A DNA stretch of 64,000 nucleotides from Hymenoscyphus infarciens (GCA_001414345.1 LLCB01000351.1:16454-80453); one strand, 5' to 3'. Numbered from the stretch's first letter, positions 45,889 to 59,600 are shown. Numbers and translations are program-made. Notes: a model not told the origin generated them from the sequence alone.

Positions 45889-47326
45889 TTACTTTACCGT
45901 CTTCGTAAATTCCTCAATATACGCAGCCAACTTCTCCGCTCCAGAAAGAGGAATGGAGTTGTAATTACTAGCCCGGATACCACCCACACTTCGGTGACCT
46001 TTTAGTCCTGTAAGTCCCTTTTCGGTCGCACCCTTTAGGAAGAGTTTTTCGCCTTCATCGATGTTTGGGAGCTTGGGGTTGTCAGTGTTGAAAGGGTTGT
46101 AAGCTTATGAAAAAGAAGAGATGAAGAAGAGGCGTGACGAAAGTGGAAATAGGATTGCGACTTACATGAGTCACTCGGAAGCAAATGTTCATTCTTGAAC
46201 GTGCGCTCCTGTCTGGAACAACTTTGAATGATTCAGGATGAGCATCAAGTGCGCCGTAGATCAATTTTGCCTTCTTCTCGGAGACTTCTTGTTGTCCGTC
46301 GACTTTGTTGGGATAGGTTGCGAGTGAATTCTTTAGAACTTGACCAGCAATGTAAACACTGTGCAAGGTTAGTCAACCTCAAATAACCAGAAATTATTGA
46401 ACTTACTCAAATATGCTGAGAGTATTGTAGAGACTGTTATTTTTGGCGATAGTCTCGTATGACAAAACAATTGGAGCAATCGGCAGACCAAGTTTCCGTA
46501 ACAGGGTAGGAGCTGGTGTTGCTACTGCAGGAGGCAAAAGATTCTTCTTGATAATAACAACCGTAATACCTGTACTTCCCAAATTCTTCTGCGCGCCAAA
46601 GAAAATAAGAGAGAAATTCTTGATAGGTATCCGACGAGACAAAATATTTGAAGACATATCCGCCACGACAATCGGTCCATCCTCCCCAGCTGGTTCCAGA
46701 ATCTTAGGGAACCCAGGAAATTCAACACCATCTACGGTCTCGTTGTCGCAATAGTAAACCATAGCAGGGTTCTTGGAGAGGTTCCAGGTGTTTTCCTCTG
46801 GGATCTTTCCAAATTTCCCGTCGTTGATTTTTCGTGCGTCGGCGACTATGTTGACGTGTTCTGGACCGACTAAACGGGCTGCCTCTTGACTGGCTTTTAA
46901 GGACCAGGAACCGGTGACTAGGTAGTCAATTTTCAATTCCTCGTCGACTGCCTTTTGCAATTGTTTGACGAGTTCATCTTCTGGGATTCCTTTCTCGTCG
47001 GTGATTCCCAAATCCTTGAGGATCTTTTGTTTTCTTCGCTCTACCCAGACGCCGACCAAGTTGTATAATGTTGCAGAGAACTCTCCAGTTCCACCACCCT
47101 GCATGAAGAGGATTTCGTAGTCATCGGGTACGTCGAGGTATTTTGCAAGATCTGCTTTTGTGGTGTTGAGGATTCCTGTTGCTAGTTCTGAACGATGGGA
47201 ATGTTCTGCGAGACCAAGGCCTGTATTGTTGTAGTCCACCAGCGAAACTGCAGCCGTCTTTAAGACGTCGGTGGGTAGTAGTGCGGGACCTGCACCGAAG
47301 TATGTGATTTCCTCGCGGGAAGGCAT
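45889..47326 (-). CDS. SER1: Phosphoserine aminotransferase
   Basis: Three exons (46407-47326, 46166-46358, 45889-46071) give 431 aa. The PLP enzyme converts 3-phosphohydroxypyruvate and glutamate to phosphoserine, the second step of serine synthesis. Visible family blocks: [24 protein letters not shown], the phosphate-binding [38 protein letters not shown] and the PLP lysine in [12 protein letters not shown]; the C-terminus has [20 protein letters not shown], where HRSVGG with the Arg binds substrate. The last intron (94 bp) was placed at the AAG following a CTGAC branch site because it restores [17 protein letters not shown]. It is divergent from the SDR-like gene. Confidence 0.95.
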
Positions 47327-47939
47327 GTTTCTCGATTCGACTTTTGGGTACGAATTGGTTGTGTTTGTGTAAAGGATGGAGATGCGGGGATTTTGTACTT
47401 CTGTAGAACTTCAATTAGTATGTTGTTGATTGGGACTGGAAGCAAGTCCGGTAGCGGAGTGTATTATGTGGTGGAATGTTGCTCGTGGGGTTGCTCGTGG
47501 GGGGGAGGGGAAATTTGCCCCTCACTTGGGATTCAATGACCACTTCTTGTGGTGGTACTTACTGGTAATGTTGTCGAGATCAATTGTCAAATGGGTTCTG
47601 AGATTGAGGGTATTCACAAATTTGGGGGAAGAGAAATGGAAGAAATGTAGAAATTGTGGTATGAGTCAAGAGAAGTTGCAGGCGAAGTGGTGAGTCGATT
47701 CAAGCTTCCCCAGACTTTTTTCAGCTTGGTGGGGTGGATGACAGGACAGGCTATAGGTAACTAACTACTAACCAAAAGCTACCTAGGTAACCACCGGAAC
47801 AACCCCAATTGCCGTGCCATAAATGTCGGAATATCTTCATCTACCGACTTTCCTCTCTAAGCCTCGCCCTATATAAATTACTATATTCCCTTCTTAATGC
47901 AGTCACTGAATACTAAAGAGACCAAGGAAAGAGAGGGAA
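47327..47939. promoter_or_regulatory. Divergent promoter region of SER1 and the SDR-like gene
   Basis: 613 bp; contains a direct repeat GTTGCTCGTGGGG (about 47483-47506) near the SER1 side. No known operator recognised. Confidence 0.4.
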
Positions 47940-49254
47940 ATGGCTGAACGCAAAATGTCCGAGGCTGGTCCCTCGAAAGTGGCCATCCCAACTGCCTCTT
48001 TCCGTACAAACTCCTTCCCAATCCATGCTGCGCGAGTGAATTGCTAATATATTGGCAGCTACACACAATTCTCCGCGCATCTGGTTCTTGACCTCGTCAC
48101 TGTCGCCATTGGCAGTGCGTCTGATACGATTGCTGTTGGCGCATGGCGATTATGTCGCGGCCGGCCTCCCTCCCTCTGAAATCGCAGATGACGAGCGAAG
48201 TTCCGAATTTCGAGAATTGATTAATGAGTGTAAGAGTGGGCGAAAGGATAGGGAAGGCTGGAAGGATCGGATACGTGGGATTAGATGCGATGGGAGGGTG
48301 ATGGGGCAATGTGGTGCTGCTGTTGCGGAGGCTGTCGAGGTTTTTGGACGGATCGATATTCTTCTGTGCTGCACGTCTGAAGGTAGACTTCCTTTCCAAA
48401 TATTCTGGGAAATATAACTAATTATTCTACCAGCCGTCGTCGGCACAGTCGAAGAACTCTCCACCTCCCCAGCAACCCAAAACCTCGTCCGCGACCAATT
48501 CGAAACCATCTTCTTCGGCCAAGTGAACTTCATCAAAGCCACGCTCCCCCTCCTCCGCGACCGCCACAATGGCCACATAATGATGCTCACCGGCATTGGA
48601 GGACACATCGGCACACCGGGAATGCCAATGTACTGCGCTTCCACCTGGGCATTAGAGGGGTATTGCGATTCTCTAGCCTACGAAATCGCACCCTTCAACA
48701 TCAAACTCACCATCGTCCAACCTAACAAGGAAATCGGGGTTCTGACGAATAAAATCATTTTTGCGCCGCAATTGCCGCAGTATGAGAGCTGTAATAATCC
48801 GGCGCCGGGGTTGAGGGATATACTTACCAATGTCGTGAATGGGCATCCTGAGACGAGGATTAGTGATCCGATAGAATCACCTGGGAGCGAGAGGTCGAAG
48901 TGTGAGAGTGATGAGAATTCTACTCCCAAAGGACCCATTGTCTCTCGATTCCCAAGACTTCCTAGTGAAGCGAGAGATCGGTTGGTTATGGAAACTGTGC
49001 ATGCTCTCGCCGCAATTGGAGGTCATGAAAATCCACCTGCGAGACACATCGTTGGTTTCGAGGGCGTAGCAAGTGTCAAGGAGAAATTGAAGACGGTGAG
49101 TGAGGAGTTGGAGGATTTCGTGGAGGTTAGTTGTGCGGTGGATATCTTCACCAGTGATGTCGGGAGGGCGGCGCTGAGTGGAGGGAAACAAGCGGAGACT
49201 GGGATTCCCGGGTCTTCTGCCACTGGTGGTGGGGAAAGTTCACCGGCGGGTTGA
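47940..49254 (+). CDS. SDR-fold protein lacking catalytic residues (probable pseudoenzyme)
   Basis: Three exons (47940-48003, 48059-48382, 48434-49254) give 402 aa. The middle has the look of a short-chain dehydrogenase/reductase: FGRIDILLCC, FGQVNFIKATLPLL, then HIMMLTGIGGHIG and MYCASTWALEGYCDSLAYE and a following FNIKLTIVQP. However, the cofactor glycine motif is replaced by FLTSSLSPLA. The active-site Lys of Y-x-x-x-K is Thr200 (YCAST), and the usual serine is absent from MLTGIGG. So enzyme activity is doubtful. The C-terminal 150 residues are an extension with low-complexity ends. The start and first intron (55 bp, GTACAA donor) are the least certain part; a downstream start is possible. 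Confidence 0.8.
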
Positions 49255-51463
49255 GAGGGTTTTATTTTGTCATGCTTGTAAACGATACCCTGTAATTATA
49301 GGTTTAGGTAACTTCTTTTGTGTTTGATATAAAGTTACCTTGCTACGGCACCTGCCCACCTAGCCCTCGTTGTTCCAACTTTTCAGGATAATTCAAGGGC
49401 GTTATCCTAGGGACTTGGAAAATTTTGAACCATGAAGCTAGATGTTTTGAAAGAATCAAGTTTGAAAGTGGGCTAACTATATTGCAAAGTTGGAATTATT
49501 CGTTTTCCTTAATGTCCACTGCGCTGTAACCAGACATAAGATGAGGCCAAAAATTCGTATCCTATAGATCATCATCTCACCTCTATTCTATTCACTCATC
49601 CAAAGTACCAAACCGGCCTATAAAAGGAGCCTGACATTTCATTTCACCAAAGTGTGAAAACTTCCCAGGTACCTACCTACCTATCAACGCACAAACTTTC
49701 CACTAATTCAGAACTTGCGCCACGAACAGGACTGGATTCTAGATCCATCGCCATTACAGAGTAAGTAAAATTGTGGCTTTGCGTGTCAAGGTCGATGGAA
49801 GAAGTACTTGTTGTGCTTTACCAGGTAGCATTTTTGGTGTTTTAGCTATAGAGAGATAGAAGTGATAAGTATTTTATTCTTTAGAATCTTAACTCTCCTT
49901 TTACTTCTTAATAAAACAGTGTAGAGAATACGTATAGTTTTTAAAGAACTAACTATACTAAGTTATTATATAGTTAGTTTTCGTGTAGTTTTTAAAACTA
50001 AGTAGCTTTTAATAATATATAAAAAGGTATTAATATCTTAGAGTTTTACTATAAACGTTAAGTTAGAAAAAGCTAGAAAAGAGATAAACTAAACCTTTTT
50101 AATCGATATTTAGCTATCTCTAGTCTTTCTTTTAGTAGAGAGTCTCTTCTCTAGTACTAACTTAAAGTCTATAATTACTAAAACTTGAAATTCTCTTAGT
50201 ATACTCTTCTTTAACACTTAAAGTCTTAACTTAGTTTATCTAATATAAGTTAATAAGAAGATTATAGTAGTGGAGAAGAAGGATAATAAGAGAATTATAA
50301 GCTTAATACTTTGATTATAAGTTCTATAGCACTTTTTATATTTTTTTTAAAAAATTACGTTAGTTTATATAGTTAGTTTTGTCGATTTGTTATTTAGTTC
50401 TATTAATAATTATAAAACCGTAGTGTAGTTTAGTATATTCTAAAGTAGACTAAAACTACGAAACTACCTATACTACTATAAACTATCTGAACGTTTCTCT
50501 ACCACTGTCGAATCTTTTTCCACCGTCGAAGCAGTTCTTGAAATTTCTAATCCTTTCTACTCTCGTGGAAGAGGAATGATATCACAAAACTACGGTTCTG
50601 GTTCTGTGAACTGCGAAGGAGAATCGTTGTTTCCAGGATTGATGGTTCGAATTACAGCAGGGACAATCGACCGTGAAAGCCTTGGTTGGTTTCTCTTAGA
50701 GAGCGGTTATGAAAATGGTTTTAGGGTTTATAAGGTGCGATTGGTAGATATATATATGCTTGAAGGTGGGGTTTGAGTGAATAGGGAATTGGAGAATTGG
50801 GGAATAGATTTGTTGGGATGTGATAGAGACGTTAAAAATCACTGTCGAATTTCCATCCACTGTCGATTCCAAAAATTCTCTACTCGGAAAAGTTGCAAGA
50901 AGAATAAACTTCAGGTTGCACGCCATCAACCTAAACTTCGAGTGGGAAATTTAAGATATGTTTAACCATAGTACTCGTACCAATAGTTTTGTAGATGCTA
51001 CAAGAAGACGTTGTATGGTCGGCGATGCGTATGTGCATATGGAATTAGTTCACACATCTTTTATGGCAAAGAGTGCCCGGGATTCTATGGAGGTCAGAGG
51101 GGGGTGATTCACCAGTGGCCGAGAGACTGAGAATAGGGTGATACTTCAGGGTGTAGTGTTGAGTGAAGTGCTGCCTCTGGACATATCTTAGTGAATTTGA
51201 GTGGAAAGAAGATAGCCTGGAAACGACAAGACCGCAACTCCACAGTGAAAATTCGTAGAATTTTTGGGTTTATAATCCTCCTCGATCTATCTTCTAAATC
51301 ATTGTTGCTCCGGTTCCCCAGGGAAACCCAACCCTATCAATTCTGATTCATTTCTAAGTCCCCAGCTCATATCTACCTCTCACCGGAAAAGTGATTTGCT
51401 GTTCCCCAATCCACCCTAAAAGTCCCACCAAAGAAAAGAAGAAAAGCACCTATCATCATATCG
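49255..51463. other. Gene-free 2.2 kb with AT-rich island (about 49850-50500)
   Basis: The island is TpA-rich like the left-hand transposon block but has no recognisable domain or LTR pair. CACTGTCGAATT/TTTCCATCC-like words recur at about 50502 and 50840. A frame at 50576-50776 is not supported. Confidence 0.5.
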
Positions 51464-54400
51464 TCATAATCCTCTCATCTTCATAGCTTCCCCAAGAACC
51501 TTCCAAAACCCCTCCGCAGCCAAAGGCCCAATAACCTCCCTCCCCGTCTGCGGTCTCACACCCCCAACCTCCATTCCTACCCCACCACACCCCCAAAACC
51601 GACACTCCTCTCCATCACCCTCAACAAACTCCCTCCACCTATCCAATTCCCCCTCCCCCTCGTCTTCATCCTCATCCAACCCGCCCACCCCACCGTCACC
51701 ATGACCAGCAGTAAAAATATCCATCCCCTCCACCTCCCCTTCAACCTCCCATTTCCCAATCATCTCCTGCAACCCCACGCTCATCCTAGCCCACCGATCC
51801 AAACCCGCCTTATCCAACCCCATCATCCCCAACCTAGTCTGTGAAGCCTCACTCATAACCTCATCCAAAGCAACACCCTCCCGATCTCTCAAAGGCGAAT
51901 GCACATTCCCCAATATCTCCTTCGCCTTTTGTTTGCCAATCAATCCAAACCGACTAGCGATCCCACAAAGGGCATGAAAATAATCCCCCTCTTCCTCTTT
52001 CCCCATTTCTTCCCCTTCCTCACCCAGTTCCTCTTCAAATTCGAGGTAGGGAGGAGGAGGTGGAGGATCAATTAAACCCAAGAATTGAACCTCGAAATCT
52101 GCGTTCGTGAGTTCTTTCGCTAACTCATAGGCTATTACCGAGCCCTTGGAGAGGCCTAGGAGGGCGTAGGGACCGGTTAGTTGGGTGGTTGTTAGAGTTG
52201 TGTAGTATGTTTTTAGAAGAGTGGAAAGATCGGGGAAGGGTCGTTCTTTGGGGAAGTGGCCGCGGGGGTGGAGGACGTGGATTGGTCGATCGGTCCTGTG
52301 ACATAGATTTAGCGAGGGGTTTTGAATTTGGGGAGTGGTGAGAACACACGCCCTAGAAGTCGGGAACTAGTGTTATGAGAGGGGTTGGAGGAAATGCACG
52401 AGATCGGATCTGAAACTTACATCAACCTCGCCAAACCCATAAACCCATAAACATCCCCAATCTCATCATGCACGCACCAAAGCGGTGTCTTCTCCCCAGT
52501 GGATCTTAACGTAACTACAGGAGAATACCCATAAACCCCCGTGCCCAACAAATTAGCAAGTCCCCTCACAGTCGGATTCGCAAAAAGCCTGGCAACCGAA
52601 AACTCAGGCATATTCAACCGCATCTGTAACGCAGCCTTAAATTTCATCACCTCCATAGAAGTAAGTCCCAAATTAAACAACGAAGTATTAGGGTCCAACA
52701 ATTTGCTGGTTGGCTGAAGTGATAACATCGCGCTACCTGGTGGGAATGTATCGAGAAAGATTCCGATAATGGTATGTTCTAAACGAGTCATTCCATTGTG
52801 AATTTTGATGTCGGGGCGAAATTGTCTTTTGATTGTGTTTACGATGGTCAAGTCTGGGGCTTCGCAGGTATCGTAAATTCCGGTCTCGAAAGCTAGGCGA
52901 GTTTTGGGGCGTGAAAGTTTTCCTATTGCGGTTCGTCGGAGATGGTGTTCTTCTATTGGGATAACTTTGTATGGCCGAACACCGCAAAATTTGATGACAG
53001 CTCGTGAAATTGCGGCTGAGGTCTTGAGGCGGAGATTCGTATTGATAGCTGCGTTGAAGATGGGGTGGTAGGCAATACAAACTACGTCGATGTCGAAACC
53101 CGAGGGACGATGTGGGAAGGCGATTAGATGGGATGACATGATTCCTTGAACTCGTGCTGAGAAGACAGCGTTTTCTATAGTGACTGGAGAAAGTCTAATT
53201 CTATCAAAACCAGAAACGGAACAGTATGGAGTATAAAGAGGAGCCTACCCATTGATACATATGGAAGCGTTGTGTCGTCCCGTGACCTAAATTAAGAACA
53301 CCAGAGTCAGTACGCGGTTGTTTTAAGAAGATTTGGGGGCTCTTGCACATGACCATGGAATTAGGATTTTCGATATCAGAGTTCGCGAAAAAGAGAATAA
53401 AAACTCCCGAGACCAGTAGTGTAACCAAGTCATATGACCCCCGAATGCTGGAATAATCACGAACAAGGAACATTTTTCAGAAAGCTTACTTACATAGAGC
53501 GCTCCATTCTTGTCGAAATAACCCATATCACCGGTTTTGTACCAGCCATCGCCTGTAAATACTGCGACTGTTCCTGCAATATCATTGAAGTACTTCGAAA
53601 AAACAGCTGGCCCAGATAGTTCTAGATGGCCCGTCTCATTCACTTCAACCGCACCGCCACCCTCTGCCACCACCCTAACATTCACCGCATTCGTAGGATA
53701 TCCAACCGAGCACCATAGTTTTCCATTTTTGCCGTCATACGAAGGGCAATCCAGATTATAAAGAGCTCCACCACAAGTCTCGGTTAATCCCAATCCCGGC
53801 CGAAGAAATGATTTGGGAGCGCCAAAACTTTGTAATAACTGTGTGAAGCAAACACATGTTTCCGTAATGTTAACTTCTCCCCCAGAGACGAAGGCTCTTA
53901 GGCACGATAAATCGAAGCGCTTGCCGGGGTCATCCTCCTCGTCCTCGTCTTGTTTTATCTCGGCTTCTACCTCCAATTCTTGGCAAATCCCCCAAATGAA
54001 GAAGTTTGGCGCAAAAGTGTATGAAGCTCTGTAATAGCTCACTTTTTCTAAAAGCTTTATTGGCGTGAGTAATAATGATTGCGGGACGTGAATCTGAGAG
54101 GCGGCAAGCCGCATGGCATGTAGGTGAATACCAAAAAGATTGGCAACGTGATCGAGAGGGTTCCAATTGAGAAACACATCTCTTGATGTGGTCAAATGCA
54201 CTTCGATTCTGGCGTCCAACGAAGCCATGATTTGTTCGTGTGTTACACACACGGCTTTTGTGTCGCCAGTCGCAGTTCCGGAAGTCAACATAAGCACCGC
54301 CAGGTCGGAGGATGACTTCAAGAAACCTTTGCTCTGTTCGTTTGGGAGGGCCTGTAGATGAGCATCGATGGTTTCAGTAGTGAAGAGGCGGACATTGGCG

Positions 54401-54792
54401 ATGCTGGAAAATTGGTTGATAAGGTTTTTGGTGGTGACAATGAGTGGGTTTCCAAGCAGCTTCTGTAGGGAAAGGAAGTGACTCTTTCGTTCATTGAGAT
54501 CATACATCTGAGTCGAAATACAAGGCACTCCTCCTGCAGCAATAATAGCCCAAAACCAGGAAATGCTGTCCTCGTGATCAACTGTATGAAGTAGTACAAT
54601 TGAGTTTTTGGTCAAGGCACCACTCGAAGACAGCGCATGGCCCCTCGCAAGTGATCTCTTGTATAGCGTGCTGTATGGAACCAGATAATTACCACTAGCA
54701 GCCACAAGATCATCATCTTCGAAAATAAGGCCCCTATTGATACCCTTCTCGGCAGCCTCTTGTAACATCCGCAACAAATTTTTTGGCGCCAT
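51464..54792 (-). CDS. NRPS-like enzyme, adenylation-thiolation-thioesterase (A-T-TE)
   Basis: Four exons (53494-54792, 53249-53286, 52421-53200, 51464-52295) give 982 aa. The adenylation domain has SGTATGDTKAV (about 171), GLTETCGG (about 335), YKTGD (about 420) and GKLSRPK (Lys about 540). The thiolation domain has NLGLTSMEVM with the phosphopantetheine Ser near 627. The thioesterase has GLSKGS (nucleophile near 755). The order and the N-terminal WFWAIIAAGGVP segment match fungal single-module enzymes that activate aryl pyruvates and dimerise them to quinones or furanones (TdiA/atromentin-synthetase type). The C-terminal TE segment shows no histidine where the catalytic one is expected, so product release may be altered. 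No ATG exists upstream of 54792 in this frame. Product unknown. Confidence 0.85.
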
Positions 54793-56656
54793 TCTTAGTG
54801 AATGATCTCGATAATTGAAAGGTGTAGAGATCCACTGGCAAAGGGGGGTTATCGACTCCCATGGAGTAAGGTGGGAGAGTAATCTTTGGACTGCAAAGGT
54901 ACTCAAGGGGATAAAGCCATCGGTCTGGACGTTTGACTGAAGGTGGATTATGTTGGGGAATATGATAATCAGAAATCCAGAGGATTTATTATAGACCCCT
55001 CCCTAAGTTGCTGGTTTTGCTTATCGAAGCACTTGACGCCGAAGAGCGAGCGGCCGTGGCCATGTGGGTGAATGGAATGATGGTTTGTCCACGCAACATT
55101 ATGAATAACAAAGTGGGCAGCGCGTGTTGAACAAAATACAAGAAGGGGGTTAGATGAAAGTCCGTGGGCATCTTGATCTCTTCTTAGTGTGGAAACTCTG
55201 GCTTCTAGGAGATATACGTAATGAAGAAAGCACGAAGTACTTTCCTCCACAACTTGGGGGCATAAGGTTTGCGGATTCGTCATGTTGGTGTCTGTAGCGC
55301 TGAGGGGTTCTTGCTCCTAGGGCACACGGTCTGAAACATAAATGAAAGCTGGTATACGGTAGAATCGATGTTAGGAGCGAGCGATTGGGGCAGTTTTTCC
55401 CGTGAGGAGCTTCCACAAAGAAAGCTTGACAACGAATAGAAGCCTAGAAGGGAAATAATAGCCTCGGACAAAGCCAAAAAAGTTGAGATGTCACAACACG
55501 ACCCGCAATAATATGAGTATCTTCCCCCCGCACGGACTCGAAACCAAACAGATCAGTCGTCATGCAGGTACATCAGCGATCTGACGTTTGAGGATATCGC
55601 AAAAAAACCAGGAGTAGTTCCACCAAGAGTCTCAGCATCGCTACTAAATGCCTCATGCCAAGGACCAAGATGTATCTTGAAGTGTAAAGATGGGAACATG
55701 GCAAAATCCCCGATGCTTGGCAGCGTCAACTCATAGGCTTACACAGCAATTGGAAGCGATTGATATTCAATTTCCAAGCGGTAGAGCCTCATGAAGGCTT
55801 GATGTACTGGCAGCAGGCCGTGTCAAGACATCTGGTTAAACGCAAGAAGTCTCTCGTTGGTTGCCCACCAAAATATCAGAGACAACAGATGGTTTCAAGA
55901 GAATTCGGCCCAACATGAACAAAAATAACACGATGAAGGTCTTTGCATAAAAACACTGAGAGGGTTGAGGCTCGTCTGTACGAGTTTGGTCATGCCATGG
56001 CATCTCAACTTTGACGGGTGAGGATGGTGGAAATGTGCCAGCAACGAGTGTTCAGGAGACTCTCGAAACTCGATGGAGAGGGTGGAGCGCACAGTGACTA
56101 CTGTGGCCCTCTTCTCGACCAAATCCCAATCCCATGCCCAGACTCCAATGCATCTGAACAACGGATTGTTGTCGAGATTTGATCGAGAAGCGGTTGTCGT
56201 GGTCCTATTTGTTTGGAAGAAGGACCTCGGGAGAAGGAGAGAGTGAGAAGTCGGGTCGTCGTCTTCGCTTAGTCAAGTCGTCAGCCACACTGTGGCACCT
56301 CCGCACCCAGCCACATCAATGCACCAATGAGACAAAGCCGACCTCGAGTCTAGCAGCCTCGTGAGGCGTGAGGTGGCCGTGAGCCTCACTCTCGTTCTCG
56401 TTCCTGAGCGCGAACAAAAAACGGCCTGCAAACATTCCCTCTTCTAAGGTAGATACTCTGATAGCCAAATAGGCCCGGCCCCCCTTTAATCCGGATACCG
56501 ACCTCCAATATTATATTATTCTCACCATAATGCGCGCAAGAAGTCGAAACCCCTAATCCTTCTACCGCACTTCTCTCTCTCCCTCCTCCACCACCACTCG
56601 AAGCTTCCCTTCACGGACAAGCTACCCCGGCGCAGCGCATACCAAATGTTGTCAGA
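54793..56656. other. Intergenic, about 1.86 kb, no gene supported
   Basis: Contains promoters of the NRPS-like gene (left) and TRS120 (right). Short minus-strand frames at 54969-55477 and 55895-56161 have no motif. Nothing tRNA-like passed inspection (see rejected items). Confidence 0.45.
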
Positions 56657-59600
56657 ATGCTGGACCAGCTCTCGCCCGTTGCTCCAGCAAGAGTACGAGT
56701 CGTCCTCCTACCCATCGGACAGATCAAACGTGCAAGATTCCTCAGCTTCGTCGAGAGACTGCAGCCGGAAAAGATAGTCCAGTTGGGCGACATCAGTCCA
56801 GATGGCCGGCCTCATAGAAGTAGGACCAGACGAAAATATATGAGTCTTTGGCACACTTAACTGACCCTGGATAGACATGTTCTCCCCCCTCGCCTTCCCT
56901 ACTGGCATGATTGTTTACGACCTCACCACCTTCTATCCCGCCCCCTCCCATGTGGCACTCTCTCCTTTCGAACTATACCGCGAACCACTTGTCATAATAG
57001 CTATTGCAGATGGGGAAGAGCGGGATCGCATATGTTATCGAGGCAGTGAGAGGAGGAGTCTCAATGGAAATGGGCCACTTAAGCCGGAGCATGAACTGGA
57101 GCAAGAGTTGGAGGATGTGAAAGACAGATATCCAAAGGGCCTTGTACATCAATTGCTATTATTCGACCATGTTCCCTCTCCTGATGCGGCTCCTCTCCCC
57201 CAAGGCATCGTCGCCGTACCTCCACCTGCACAATGCAAACGAACGACGCTTAAAACAATAATGTGCGATATTTCCTCAATTCTACTGGCAGAAATGACCA
57301 CCTTGGCAAAATCGTTACAAGCTCTACACACAATAGAGTCCCCGAGTCAACTACAAATTCTTAAAAGAATTGATGGGACAGCCTGGCAAACGGCACATGC
57401 TGGAACAATTCAGCGCCGGAATTCCCAGTACGGGTCAGGGGGGGTGTCTCGTTCTGCATCACCGGCTGGGAATCTAGACCGTAGTCATGTTCGAATGTCC
57501 ATGCCAGCACAATTTAGACCTGCGGATTCCAATAACTCCTCTCCATCTGGACGATCCACCCCCAATGGTGCCAGATCGGAACTCCCAACTACTTTTGATC
57601 AAATTGTAGGCGCCAATCCCGATGCCAAAATATCCCAAAAACCCGGTCTGTCTCGGCTTGTAAGCTCAGACTCCAGTAGGGACAGAAGTCGAGATCGGGT
57701 ATCGGTCCAAGGCTTTGGGCCAGGGAGTGTGAGTGAGAGGTCAAGAAATATTGGTAAAGGCCGCATTGGAATTGTGATTGGTTCTCTCTACTTGCAAGCC
57801 GGGAGATGGTTAGACGCTATGAGAGAGCTCACTGAGGCCGCCTCCATTGCAAAGTATAACCTTGATCATTTATGGCATGCCAAAGCCCTCGATTATATCC
57901 TCGTGAGTATGTTAATGCAAGCCTGGATTGGTCTGGATTTTCAAATACCCCAGATTTGCTATGTCACGGCGGAAAAGGCACCACAGCAATCAAGTGCAGG
58001 TGACCCAAAAGGTCCAGCTAGCAGCCGTCTTGTTTCTCTGAAGAATCTCACCACATTACTTCCAGAGTTACTGGACAGAATTTTGAACCTTTATACAAGA
58101 TCCGCTAACAACACTGGGGAAACATTACCACAATTCCCGTTTTCTGAGTCAGCCATACGGTTTTCGAAACTCTCGGCAGCGATACATCTGGCTGGGGGCG
58201 CATTAGACGATGACGTTCTGCAGTTGATTGTTGCTGGAATTCCAAGCAAGAAGCATGTAAATTTGCGTACTCCTCGTTTGAATATCCGACCTACTCGTAC
58301 CGAAATATACGCAACGTTATCCCGAGGATTGCCTACCTCATCATCATCCGAGTCCTTATCTCTGGTGGATCGTACGATAATTCTCAGTGGCATAGCTTCG
58401 GTTTTGGGATCCATAGGTTATTATCGAAAGAAGGCTATGATCATGCGTGAGCTTGTTTCCGTTTTGATTCCTGGATTAATACAAGCGCGGGTCAAGGGTG
58501 CTGCAGAGATGGGTATCCATCCTGCTGCTGGGCTGGCTGCTCTCAATTCCGTCAATGGAAATAGTCATGGTGCTGGTGCTCTTGACCTTGGCGAGGGCGA
58601 TGTAGAGAATGGGGTGGATACATTTTTGGGATTATTGAGCAAAACCTATGGTGTTGTCACATCCGACATGACATCTGGCAGTGCCGAGAGCCAGGATGAT
58701 TCCGACGACGCAACGATTACACGAATAATGCATAATGCTACGACCCGCGCTTTTGGAGGTAGAAACCTCAAGATGGATGTTCTTCGCTCCTGTATCAACC
58801 TATCTGAAGCTTTGCCAGATTTCCATGGTGTTCTTAGATTTACGGCAGATCTTCTGAGAACAGCCGGTAGTGGTATTGCGCCAGGGCCGAGAAGTGAAGA
58901 CGCATCACCATCAATGTCTCGAGAAGAGCAAGTTAGACTTTCTACAAACATATCTAGGACTCTTGGTGCCGCTAAGCATTTGGGCGTCAAGAACCTCCAA
59001 GCTGAATACTGGGATGAGTTTCTCGTTCGAGGTGTTGAGCTCGAGGCTTTATCAACAGCTCGAACCCCCATACCGCACACCAAAAAAGATCTCCCTGGCG
59101 CAGCAGCTGTTGCTGCGACTGGGAAGGTCAACCCATTTATATACAATCCATTTTTGCGACCGCCTGATGCCGCTGCCGTAGAACATCTGCTGGTCGCAGG
59201 TGAAGGGGCAGTGTTTCGGGTCACTCTACAAAACCCTTACGAATTTGACATTGAGATTGAAAGCATCAAACTGGAATCAGAAGGAGCGGGATTTGCATCA
59301 GCGACGCAGAAGACCGTGATAGGCCCATACAGAACGCAAATTCTCACAGTGTCTGGTATCCCGAAGAAAGCCGAGCAACTCAAGATCACAGGCTGCATAA
59401 TTCGCGTGCGGGGGTGTCGTGAGAGACGATTCCCCATATTCGAAGATTCTTGGTCACCGCAAAGTCCTGTCAAGATCAAATCGATTGGAGTCGCGTCAAT
59501 TTTCAGGCCGAAGGAACGTCCGAATAGCACAGACTCGAAATCAGCAGCAAACACACCTATGATGACTCCTCCAAAATCAATGTCTCTTGCACTGAATGTT

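Noticed and set aside
55530..55610. B-box-like word on the minus strand (GGTTTCGAGTCCG)
   Set aside because: No matching A-box, acceptor or anticodon stem could be folded around it.
58646..59224. 192-codon minus-strand open frame, and a second at 59237-59932
   Set aside because: Antisense shadows of the TRS120 reading frame.
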